In this document: positions 46,001 through 53,174 of the stretch, piece after piece
Layout of the letters: the number at the start of each line of letters is the position of its first letter
Numbering within the stretch: the first letter of the stretch is position 1
The notes under the pieces: model-generated
Seen by the model: the letters and a program-made list of their open reading frames with translations, nothing else
Databases searched by the model: none
What the model was told of the DNA's origin: nothing
Made by a program: the position numbers and the translations under genes
Assembly (NCBI RefSeq): GCF_024655635.1
Contig: NZ_JANLGI010000013.1
Coordinates: 109,806-173,805 of the forward strand
Reading direction: 5' to 3'
Source: Allobosea sp. 47.2.35
Lineage (GTDB): Bacteria > Pseudomonadota > Alphaproteobacteria > Rhizobiales > Beijerinckiaceae
Length of the DNA: 64,000 nucleotides

Positions 46001-46349
46001 CGCGCTCGTCGCCGGGCAGGATCGCCAGCGGAATGCCGCGCTCACGACAAATCGTGCCGAGCTGCTCGATGCCGTAGCGCCAGTAGTCGAGCCCGCCGAG
46101 GCAACGCAGCAGCACGAAGCGGCACTGCGCCGCCGTCTTCTCGATCAGGAAATCGACCGAGAGCGGATGCTTCAGGCGTCGGAGCGGCGCGAGCCGCACC
46201 GACAGGCCGCTGTCAACTGCTGTCACCGCCAGCGCCGAAAGGTCGCTGTCGGTGAAGGACAGCACGAGCACGTCTCCCGGCGGCAGGGCGAGATCGACGG
46301 CGTCCTCGCCGTCGTCGAGCCTGATCTCGATGGTCGGGAGAAGATGCAT
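43038..46349 (-). CDS. cobN: Cobaltochelatase large subunit CobN
   Basis: Large subunit (1103 aa) of the aerobic ATP-dependent cobaltochelatase CobNST, related to magnesium chelatase subunit H. Recognisable blocks include [61 protein letters not shown] and [25 protein letters not shown], and the C-terminal YGGPEGVG / [12 protein letters not shown] region. It seems shorter than the roughly 1,250 aa often seen, mostly through a compact N-terminal and middle part. CobS and CobT are not in the window. Nine bases follow cobW. Confidence 0.95.
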   Translation of the reverse strand: [1103 protein letters not shown]

Positions 46350-46358
46350 CGCGCCAGT

Positions 46359-47429
46359 TTACGCCCCCGCGAGAGCCGCTTCCACGGCCTTGAGGTCGAA
46401 GCCCTTGAGGCCGATCACGGTGAGGCGGCCATCGCGCGGCTCGCTTGCACCCCAAGGGCGGTCGAAATGATGGCCGACGCGCCGGCCGACGCCCTGCACG
46501 ACGAGCCGCATCGGCTTGCCCGGCACGGCGGTGAAGCCCTTGAGCCGCAACACGCCCTCGGCCTCGGCCGCCTTGGCGACGCGCGCCGTGAGCTCCTCCG
46601 GCGACAAGCCGGCCGGCAGCTGCACGGCGACCGAGTCGAAATCGTCATGGTCGTGATCATGCTCGCCCTCGCCGTGATGCGAGGGGCGGGCGGCGAGGTC
46701 GCTTTCGGCGGCGGCGCCGAGGCCGACGATCAGCGCCGGCTCGACCTTGCCATGGGCGGTCTCGATGATCTTGATCGCCTTCGGCAGATGCTCGGCGATC
46801 TCGGCCTTGACCCGCGCCCGGCCGGCCTCGTCGACGAGGTCGCTCTTGTTGAGCAGGATCAGGTCGGCGCAGAGGATCTGGTCCTCGAACACCTCCTCCA
46901 GCGGGTTGTCGTGTTCGACGGAGGCGTCGGCCGCCTTCTGCGCGGCGAGCGCCTCGGGATCATCGGCGAACTGGCCCTCGGCCACGGCCGGGCCGTCGAC
47001 CACCGCGATCACGCCGTCGACGGTGACGCGCGAACGGATCGCCGGCCAGTTGAAGGCGGTGACGAGCGGCTTCGGCAAGGCGAGGCCGGAAGTCTCGATC
47101 AGGATATGCTCCGGCGGATTGGGTCGGTTCAGCAGCTTCTCCAGCGCCGGCACGAAATCATCGGCGACGGTGCAGCAGATGCAGCCGTTCGGCAGTTCGA
47201 CGACATCCTCGTCGCTGCAGCCGGCGATGCCGCAGCCCTTCAGGAACTCACCGTCGAAGCCGAGATCGCCGAATTCGTTGACGAGCACGGCGAGCTTCTT
47301 GCCCTGCGCGTTCTCGAGGAGGTGGCGTACCAGCGTCGTCTTACCGGCGCCGAGGAAGCCGGTGATGATGGTGCAGGGCGTCTTGCTAAGTGACGTCTTG
47401 CCCAGATTGGCGGTCTGCGGAGCGTTCAT
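46359..47429 (-). CDS. cobW: CobW GTPase (G3E family metallochaperone)
   Basis: GTP-binding metallochaperone of 356 aa thought to deliver cobalt to CobN. G1 GFLGAGKTT (24-32), metal-binding CxCC in GCICC (82-86), switch IETSGLALPKPLV, NKSD guanine motif, a histidine/aspartate-rich loop HHGEGEHDHDHDD near residue 260, and a C-terminal CobW_C domain (LRLKGFTAVPGKPMRLVVQGVGRR). ATG 47429 has an AAGGAT site; the longer frame to 47540 lies in the DUF1636 gene. The poly-His loop is typical when CobW sits in the cob operon. Confidence 0.95.
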   Translation of the reverse strand: MNAPQTANLGKTSLSKTPCTIITGFLGAGKTTLVRHLLENAQGKKLAVLVNEFGDLGFDGEFLKGCGIAGCSDEDVVELPNGCICCTVADDFVPALEKLLNRPNPPEHILIETSGLALPKPLVTAFNWPAIRSRVTVDGVIAVVDGPAVAEGQFADDPEALAAQKAADASVEHDNPLEEVFEDQILCADLILLNKSDLVDEAGRARVKAEIAEHLPKAIKIIETAHGKVEPALIVGLGAAAESDLAARPSHHGEGEHDHDHDDFDSVAVQLPAGLSPEELTARVAKAAEAEGVLRLKGFTAVPGKPMRLVVQGVGRRVGHHFDRPWGASEPRDGRLTVIGLKGFDLKAVEAALAGA

Positions 47430-47433
47430 GATG

Positions 47434-47823
47434 TCATCCTTGCTGGCGCGCCGGCAAAGGCGGCACGCGCGCGACCACGCCCTTGCGGAAGGACTGCGGC
47501 CGCTCTTTCCAGGGAACGATGCCGTTGGCGCTGGCGGCATAGGCCTCCGCGGCGCCGACGATTTCGTCGAGATGGGTGTCGGTGTCGAGATCGCCGATCA
47601 GATAGGTCCATTTGCCATCGGCGCTGAGCGCGATGGTGCAGGGCCGCTTGCAGACGGCGAGGCATTCGACGGGCAGCACGGGGATCGTGCTGCCCTTGGC
47701 TGCGAGCTGCGCGGAGAGCCGCTCGGCCAGCGCCAGCCCGGGTTGGTCGTAACCCTCCGGGAGATCGGCGCGGGCACGGCGGCAGGCCGTGCAGACATGG
47801 ATGGTGAGGTCGCCCTCGGACAT
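47434..47823 (-). CDS. DUF1636 family protein (ferredoxin-like, four-cysteine)
   Basis: A 129-aa protein with HVCTACRRA near the N-terminus and PVECLAVCKRPCTIAL in the middle, giving the CxxC...CxxxC spacing of thioredoxin-fold [2Fe-2S] ferredoxins. DUF1636 proteins commonly sit beside cobW/cobN; their role is not established. ATG 47823 is taken because the upstream open frame overlaps cbtA and is not conserved-looking. Five bases before cobW, eleven after cbtA. Confidence 0.85.
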   Translation of the reverse strand: MSEGDLTIHVCTACRRARADLPEGYDQPGLALAERLSAQLAAKGSTIPVLPVECLAVCKRPCTIALSADGKWTYLIGDLDTDTHLDEIVGAAEAYAASANGIVPWKERPQSFRKGVVARVPPLPARQQG

Positions 47824-47833
47824 TGGCTTGCCT

Positions 47834-48574
47834 TCAGGCTTCGGCGGCCCGGCGGCTCGCCCGAGGCCAGAGCACGCCGACCATGAAGGCGGTGACGAGC
47901 CAGAGCGCAGCCTGGATGCCGAGCGAGAGCGACGCGAAATGCGCGGCGACCTCGGCCGGCACCTTGCTCTCCGGCGCGGCCGGATGCGGGGCGCCGACGA
48001 CATGCGGCAGCAGGATCAGGACGATCGCCACGAGTTTGAGCCAGGGCTGATCGAAGCGCAGGAACAGGAAGAGTCCGGCCGCGGTGCCGACGGCGGTCCA
48101 CAGCCACCAGAGCTGACGCTGCTCCAGCGCGGCAGAAGCCGCACCCGGCAGTTCCGGCGCGAGACCCATGGCAGGCGCGAGCCCGAGCGCGAGGAAGCCG
48201 CAGGCCCCCCAGACGAGGGCGCTGCGCTGGTCGATGCTGTCGCCGGCTGCGATCATGCCCGCGAGTAGCAGCGCCGCGAAGCCGATCGCGGTCGCGATCG
48301 TCACAGCGCTGGTGAAAAGCGTGCGCTGGAGGCCGTCCTGCGGCTTCCATTCGGCATGGTCATGGCCGGGCGCATCGCCTGCCGGTCCGTGCGCGAGGAT
48401 GATCTTCGCCTCGCCGTCGAAGGCTGCCAGCGTCGGCGCTTTCAGCGCGAGCGCGGCCTCATAGGTCTCGGCCTTGAGGATCAGCGGGGTGGTGGTGACA
48501 TGCTGCAGGGCGGCGACGATCAAGCCAGCCAGAAGCCCGGCCAGGATGCTGACCGTGAGAACGCGCGTGACCAT
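47834..48574 (-). CDS. cbtA: Cobalt transporter subunit CbtA
   Basis: Inner-membrane protein of 246 aa with about five to six helices (LTVSILAGLLAGLIVAALQHV at the N-terminus; LWWLWTAVGTAAGLFLFLRF; LVAIVLILLPHVVGAPHP). Metal-coordinating candidates are the His cluster GDAPGHDHAEW and HVVGAPHP. CbtA with CbtB forms a predicted B12-riboswitch-controlled cobalt uptake system. Twelve bases follow cbtB. Confidence 0.92.
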   Translation of the reverse strand: MVTRVLTVSILAGLLAGLIVAALQHVTTTPLILKAETYEAALALKAPTLAAFDGEAKIILAHGPAGDAPGHDHAEWKPQDGLQRTLFTSAVTIATAIGFAALLLAGMIAAGDSIDQRSALVWGACGFLALGLAPAMGLAPELPGAASAALEQRQLWWLWTAVGTAAGLFLFLRFDQPWLKLVAIVLILLPHVVGAPHPAAPESKVPAEVAAHFASLSLGIQAALWLVTAFMVGVLWPRASRRAAEA

Positions 48575-48586
48575 GGATGCTTTCCC

Positions 48587-48763
48587 TCAGTGGCAGGGAA
48601 AGGCGAGGCCGTGACGGGTGTCGTGCGCGGCGTTGTGGACATTGGTCGAGGCCGCGAAGCCGGTCGTGTAGATCAGCGCGACGCCGATCACGAGCGCGGC
48701 GGCGACCGCCTTGACGCGTTCCGAAACGCTGAGCGTGGGGGTGGAAACCGAAGCGGTGTTCAT
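48587..48763 (-). CDS. cbtB: Cobalt transporter subunit CbtB
   Basis: A 58-aa one-helix membrane protein: MNTASVSTPTLSVSERVK, then a hydrophobic segment (AVAAALVIGVALIYTTGFAA) and the histidine-rich CbtB tail VHNAAHDTRHGLAFPCH that is expected to bind cobalt. First gene after the B12 riboswitch; a GGAG site lies 8 bp before the ATG. The open frame continues upstream through the riboswitch and is not coding there. Confidence 0.9.
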   Translation of the reverse strand: MNTASVSTPTLSVSERVKAVAAALVIGVALIYTTGFAASTNVHNAAHDTRHGLAFPCH

Positions 48764-48813
48764 AGGCGTTCTCCGTGGCCGCCCCGCCGGCAGCCGGTTG
48801 GATCTCTGCGGGT

Positions 48814-48972
48814 CGACGGCAGGTCTCCTGGCTCGCGGATTTGGCGCCCCGTGCCGCCTTCCCGGAACGTACGCTCCAGTGGCCGATGGCGAAGGACATC
48901 CGCTTACAGTTGCGGGGGCAGCCGCGGTCTCGCACCGCGTTCCCTTTTCACCTCCTCGCGGAGGCACCGTCA
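48814..48972 (-). ncRNA. Cobalamin riboswitch
   Basis: On the minus strand the leader contains in order GGTGCCTCCGCGAGGAG (P2 side), GGTGAAAAGGGAA, the core GCTGCCCCCGCAACTGTAAG, a CCACTGG arm, GGGAAGGC and the B12 box GCCAGGAGACCTGCC (48818-48832). This is the standard adenosylcobalamin aptamer order. About 50 nt and a GC-rich helix separate the box from cbtB, so control could act on translation of cbtB or by termination. It should repress cobalt uptake and the long cob series when B12 is ample. Confidence 0.95.
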
Positions 48973-49040
48973 CGGATCATCATTAGCCATCGCCGTGTTG
49001 CTGTGCAATGCAGGATGGTCCCTTGAGCCCTGCTTCCGCG

Positions 49041-49559
49041 ATGCCGAACGACATACCCCACCTCACCCTCGTCCTCGGCGGTGCCCGTTCCGGCAAGAGC
49101 CGCCATGCCGAGGCGCTGATCGAGGCGTGGCCTGCGCCCTGGACCTATATCGCCACGGCGCAGGCCTATGACGACGAGATGCGGGAGCGCATCGCCGAGC
49201 ACCGCGCGCGCCGGCCGGCGGGTTGGCAGACGGTCGATGCGCCGCTCGACCTGCCCGAAGCCATCACCGTCCAGCCGGAAGGGCGCCCGATCCTGGTCGA
49301 TTGCCTGACGCTCTGGCTGACCAATCTCATTCTCGCAGAGCACGATACCGCCGCCGCACGCGAGGCCCTGATGGCCGTCTGCGAGCGCGCATCCGCCCCG
49401 CTCCTGCTGGTCGGCAACGAGGTCGGGCTCGGCATCGTGCCGGACAATGCGCTCGCTCGCCGCTTCCGTGACGAGGCCGGGCGCCTCCATCAGACGCTTG
49501 CGGCGCGTGCGGCCAGCGTGGTCTTCATGGTCGCCGGACTGCCGATGCGAGTGAAATGA
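49041..49559 (+). CDS. cobU: Adenosylcobinamide kinase/guanylyltransferase (CobP/CobU)
   Basis: Bifunctional enzyme that phosphorylates adenosylcobinamide and transfers GMP to it. About 172 aa from ATG 49041; ATG 49008 would add eleven residues, and neither has a clear ribosome site. P-loop LVLGGARSGKSRHAE, guanylated-His region RIAEHRARRPAGWQTVDAPLDL, and LVDCLTLWLTNL plus GNEVGLGIVPDNALARRFRDEAGRLHQ complete the family. Called CobP in Pseudomonas nomenclature. Divergent from the riboswitch and coupled (ATGA) to cobO. Confidence 0.94.
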   Translation: MPNDIPHLTLVLGGARSGKSRHAEALIEAWPAPWTYIATAQAYDDEMRERIAEHRARRPAGWQTVDAPLDLPEAITVQPEGRPILVDCLTLWLTNLILAEHDTAAAREALMAVCERASAPLLLVGNEVGLGIVPDNALARRFRDEAGRLHQTLAARAASVVFMVAGLPMRVK

Positions 49560-50167
49560 TGACCGACAGTGAAGACGCCGCCCGCCACAAGGCGAAGATG
49601 GAGAAGCGCAAGGCGGTGCAGGACGCCGAAGTCGCCTCCAAGACGCTCGAAAAGGGATTGCTGATCGTCAATACCGGCCCCGGCAAGGGCAAGTCGACGG
49701 CGGCCTTCGGCCTGATCCTGCGTGCGCTCGGCCATGACTGGCGCATCGGCGTGGTGCAGTTCATCAAGGGCGCCTGGTCGACCGGTGAGCGCAAGGCGCT
49801 CGAAGCCTTCGGCGATCAGGTGAGCTGGCACAGCATGGGCGAGGGCTTCACCTGGGAGACGCAGGACAAGGCCCGCGACATCGCCGCCGCCGAGCGCGCC
49901 TTCGCAAAGGCGAAGGAGCTGATGGCCGATCCCGAGATCAGGCTTGTCGTCCTCGACGAACTCAACATCGCCCTGCGCTACGACTACCTGCCGCTCGCCG
50001 AGGTCGTCGCGACGCTGGCCGCGCGCCGGCCTGACCTGCACATCGTCGTCACCGGCCGCAACGCCAAGCCGGAATTGATCGAAGCTGCCGACCTCGTCAC
50101 CGAGATGACGCTGGTGAAGCACCATTTCGCGGCAGGCGTGAAGGCGCAGCAGGGAATCGAGTTCTAG
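49556..50167 (+). CDS. cobO: Cob(I)yrinic acid a,c-diamide adenosyltransferase CobO
   Basis: ATP:corrinoid adenosyltransferase of the CobA/BtuR family, 203 aa, attaching the upper adenosyl ligand. P-loop NTGPGKGKSTAAFGL, substrate region VVQFIKGAWSTGERKALE, VVLDELNIALRYDYL and IVVTGRNAKPELIEAADLVTEM. Overlaps the cobU stop as ATGA. Confidence 0.95.
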   Translation: MMTDSEDAARHKAKMEKRKAVQDAEVASKTLEKGLLIVNTGPGKGKSTAAFGLILRALGHDWRIGVVQFIKGAWSTGERKALEAFGDQVSWHSMGEGFTWETQDKARDIAAAERAFAKAKELMADPEIRLVVLDELNIALRYDYLPLAEVVATLAARRPDLHIVVTGRNAKPELIEAADLVTEMTLVKHHFAAGVKAQQGIEF

Positions 50168-50264
50168 CAGGCCACGCCGCCGGCTGCCGCTCGTTTGCCG
50201 GAGAACGAACGCGGGCGGCTCTCATGCGTTCATGTCCTCGATCACAGTTTTCGGGGGTAGGGCG

Positions 50265-50729
50265 ATGAGTGGTTTTCTCTGGGGAGAGCTGGATCTGCTG
50301 CTCAGATTGCTGGCCGGCATGGCCGCCGGCATCGTCGTGGGCTGGGAGCGGACCAACAAGCAACGCGCGGCCGGGATCCGCACCTTCGGGCTGGTCGGGT
50401 TGGGCACGGCCGCCGCCGCGACGATCTTTAGCGAGCCGAACGAGGCTGACGCCGCGAGCCGCGTCGTCCAGGGGCTGCTGACCGGAATCGGCTTTCTCGG
50501 CGCCGGCGTCATCGTGCTGCGCCGGGGCCATTCGACGCCGACCGGATTGACCACCGCCGCAGCCATCTGGGTCACCGCTGCGCTCGGTTGCGCTGCCGGG
50601 CTCGGCGATCATGCGATTGTGGTGTCGGCCACGCTGCTTGCACTCGTCCTGCTCGCCATCGACCATTCGGTCGAGCGTTGGGCCGGCCGCGACGGAGCGG
50701 CCGGAACGGGCGAGGCGCCGCCTTCCTGA
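50265..50729 (+). CDS. MgtC/SapB family membrane protein
   Basis: Inner-membrane protein of 154 aa with four helices. Family signature: LLRLLAGMAAGIVVGWERTNKQRAAGIRTFGLVGLGTAAA, then GIGFLGAGVIVLRRGHSTPTGLTTAAAIWVTAALG. It lacks the soluble C-terminal domain of virulence-type MgtC. ATG 50265 follows a GGGGG run; 50232 is an alternative. Role in Mg2+ or membrane energetics is only suggested by family. Confidence 0.85.
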   Translation: MSGFLWGELDLLLRLLAGMAAGIVVGWERTNKQRAAGIRTFGLVGLGTAAAATIFSEPNEADAASRVVQGLLTGIGFLGAGVIVLRRGHSTPTGLTTAAAIWVTAALGCAAGLGDHAIVVSATLLALVLLAIDHSVERWAGRDGAAGTGEAPPS

Positions 50730-50834
50730 GTTCCGGATCGGCTTACATCCTGACATCAGGGCACGCGGGAGGATGCTGTCGGCGACCTGAGTCTCCGGCT
50801 GCCCTGCTTTGCCACGCGCCCCAACCGCCGCCCC

Positions 50835-50885
50835 TTGACGGTTCCAAGCTATCTCTTCAAACTGAATCTGAATTCAGATTCAGTT
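50835..50885 (+). promoter_or_regulatory. tetR-aidB promoter with perfect 26-bp palindrome
   Basis: A TTGACG -35-like hexamer (50835-50840) is followed 17 bp later by a weak -10 (CAAACT, 50858-50863). Overlapping it is a perfect 26-bp palindrome at 50860-50885, half-site AACTGAATCTGAA, centred between 50872 and 50873 and ending 12 bp before the tetR ATG. Position over -10/+1 fits autorepression by the TetR protein. Confidence 0.75.
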
Positions 50886-50897
50886 TCGAGGCCGTGT

Positions 50898-51518
50898 ATG
50901 GTTGGCACTCAGCAGAAGCAACCGCGCAAGGCAGGGAAGCGCGAAGCGATCCTTGCCGCCGCGCGCGGCATCGTCTCGGAGGTCGGTTTCCATGAAACCG
51001 CGATCGCTGCGGTCGCTGCCGCCAGCGGCGTCTCGACCGGCAGCGTCTATTCCTATTTCGCCTCGAAGGCCGAATTGATGGCCGAGATCGTCGCGGCCGT
51101 GTCGTCGCGCGAGTTGGCCGTGCTGCGCGAGATTGCCGCGAGCGACGCGCCCGTCGCCGAGCGTTTGACTGCTGCGGTCGAGGCTTTCGCCCGCCGGGCC
51201 TTCGCCAATCGTCGCCTCGCCTGGTCGATGATCGCAGAACCTGCCGATCCGGCCGTCGACGCGACGAGGCTCGACTATCGCCGTGAGATCGCCGGCATTT
51301 TTCGCGCGCTCGTCGTCGAAGGTGAAGGGCAGGGCGCCTTTCGCCCGGTCGACCCCGATGCCGCGGCCGCGATGATCGTCGGCGGCTTCATGGAGGCGCT
51401 GATCGGCCCGCTCTCGCCGGATCGCCCGATCACGCCCGAACGCGGCCGCGAGATCGCGACGGCGCTGGCCGATCTCTCCCTCGCCGCGCTGATTTCCCGA
51501 GAAGGACAGGCCGCATGA
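50898..51518 (+). CDS. TetR/AcrR family transcriptional regulator
   Basis: Repressor of 206 aa. HTH: REAILAAARGIVSEVGFHETAIAAVAAASGVSTGSVYSYFASKAELMAEIVA; the C-terminal half is a helical ligand-binding and dimerisation domain with an Arg/Leu-rich FANRRLAWSMIAEPADPAVDATRLDYRREIAG. ATG 50898 is the first start after the palindrome; the longer frame from 50835 would cover the operator. Stop overlaps the start of the AidB-like gene, so regulator and enzyme are one operon. Confidence 0.9.
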   Translation: MVGTQQKQPRKAGKREAILAAARGIVSEVGFHETAIAAVAAASGVSTGSVYSYFASKAELMAEIVAAVSSRELAVLREIAASDAPVAERLTAAVEAFARRAFANRRLAWSMIAEPADPAVDATRLDYRREIAGIFRALVVEGEGQGAFRPVDPDAAAAMIVGGFMEALIGPLSPDRPITPERGREIATALADLSLAALISREGQAA

Positions 51519-53170
51519 CCACGCTCGATGCTTACGGCTATGACACCCATGAGGTGTTGAATCAGGCGCCTGCGCTCGCGGATTACGATGCCTTCGCCGC
51601 AGACCCTGCGCTCGGCCATATCCTCGACACCTTCGGCGCCGGCTGGTTCCGCGAGCAGGCGAGTGTCGTCGGCGGTCATGTCGGGTCGCAACGCGTGCAG
51701 GACCTGGCGCGGCAGGCCAATCGCAGCCTGCCGGAACTGCGCACGCATGACCGTTGGGGCCGGCGCATCGACCAGATCGAGTTCCACCCGGCCTGGCACG
51801 AACTGATGGGGCTCGCGATGCGCGACGAGTTCCATTCGCTGTGCTGGACGAAACCGCGCCCCGGTGCGCAGGTGGCGCGGGCCGCCATCTCCTATCTCTG
51901 GAACCAGGGCGAGAACGGCATCTGCTGCCCGCTCGGCATGACCTATTCGGCGATTCCCGTCCTGCAGCGCGATCCGGCGCGCTGGGCCGAGTTCGGCCGG
52001 CTGATCACCTCAACCGATTACGATGGGCGCCCGCTGCCGGCGGCGCAGAAGCGCGGCGGCACGGTCGGCATGGCGATGACCGAGAAGCAGGGCGGCTCCG
52101 ACCTGCGCCAGACCCAGACTGTCGCGACGCGCAATGCCGACGGCACCTATTCCCTCACCGGCCATAAATGGTTCTTCTCGGTTCCGCATTCCGACGTGTT
52201 CCTGACGCTGGCGCGGACCGAGGAGGGCGTCTCCTGCTTCGTCGTGCCGGGCTGGCTGCCGGATGGGTCGCGCAACCGGCTGCAGGTCCAGCGGCTCAAG
52301 GACAAGTGTGGCAACAAGTCGAACGCGTCGTCCGAGGTCGAATTCCGCGGCGTGATCGCCCATCTCATCGGCGAGCCCGGCCATGGCATCCGCGCCGGGC
52401 TGGAGATGAACCATTACACGCGGCTCGATTTCGCCGTGGGCTCGGCCGGGCTGATGCGCCATGCGGTGGCACAGGCCGCGCACCACACCGCCCATCGACG
52501 CGCCTTCCAGAAGGCGCTGATCGACCAGCCGATCATGGCGAATGTCATCGCCGACCTTGCGCTTGAGGTCGAAGCCTCCGCCTGGCTCGCCTTCCGCTTC
52601 GTCCATGCGCTCGACCGGGAGGATGCGAGCGAGGCGGAGAAGCTGATCGGCCGCATCGGTGCGCCGATCGCCAAATACTGGAACTGCAAGCGCGCCACCC
52701 CGGTCGTGGTCGAGGCGCTTGAATGCCATGGCGGCAACGGCTTCATCGAGGACCATCTGATGGCGCGGCTCTATCGCGAGGCGCCGCTCAACGGCATCTG
52801 GGAGGGCACGGGCAATGTCGTCTGCCTCGACGTGCTCCGTTCGATCCGCCGCTATCCCGATTGCGTGCCGGCCCTGCTCGACGAGTTGCGCACTGCCCGC
52901 GGCAGCGACCCGCGTTACGACGCCTTCTTGACCGAACTGGAGACCGATCTGGTCGATGTGCTCAGGCACGAGCATCTGGCGCGGCGCTTCGTCGAGCGCA
53001 TGGCGCTGGCCCTTGCGGCCTCGCTATTGATCCGCCACGCGCCGCACGCGGTCGCCGATGCCTATGTGGCCTCGCGCTTGGCCGGCGGCTGGTCCGGCCA
53101 TTTCGGCTCGCTGCCGCAGGGCGCCGATCTGCAGGCGATAGCCCGGCGGGCCGTACCGGTGCCGAACTGA
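51515..53170 (+). CDS. aidB: AidB-like acyl-CoA dehydrogenase family protein
   Basis: Flavoprotein of 551 aa close to E. coli AidB in length and architecture. N-terminal HEVLNQAPALADYDAFAADPAL matches AidB; the FAD/substrate loop is MAMTEKQGGSDLRQTQT; further motifs are TGHKWFFSVPHSDVFLTLAR, CGNKSNASSEVEFRGV, ALECHGGNGFIEDHLMARLYREAPLNGIWEGTGNV. AidB protects DNA in the adaptive response; in Rhizobiales related proteins may instead be true acyl-CoA dehydrogenases. Regulated, by layout, by the coupled TetR protein. Confidence 0.9.
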   Translation: MTTLDAYGYDTHEVLNQAPALADYDAFAADPALGHILDTFGAGWFREQASVVGGHVGSQRVQDLARQANRSLPELRTHDRWGRRIDQIEFHPAWHELMGLAMRDEFHSLCWTKPRPGAQVARAAISYLWNQGENGICCPLGMTYSAIPVLQRDPARWAEFGRLITSTDYDGRPLPAAQKRGGTVGMAMTEKQGGSDLRQTQTVATRNADGTYSLTGHKWFFSVPHSDVFLTLARTEEGVSCFVVPGWLPDGSRNRLQVQRLKDKCGNKSNASSEVEFRGVIAHLIGEPGHGIRAGLEMNHYTRLDFAVGSAGLMRHAVAQAAHHTAHRRAFQKALIDQPIMANVIADLALEVEASAWLAFRFVHALDREDASEAEKLIGRIGAPIAKYWNCKRATPVVVEALECHGGNGFIEDHLMARLYREAPLNGIWEGTGNVVCLDVLRSIRRYPDCVPALLDELRTARGSDPRYDAFLTELETDLVDVLRHEHLARRFVERMALALAASLLIRHAPHAVADAYVASRLAGGWSGHFGSLPQGADLQAIARRAVPVPN

Positions 53171-53174
53171 GGCT

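Noticed and set aside
48587..48973. Long cbtB frame beginning at 48973
   Set aside because: The upstream part is the B12 riboswitch; the conserved CbtB protein begins at 48763.
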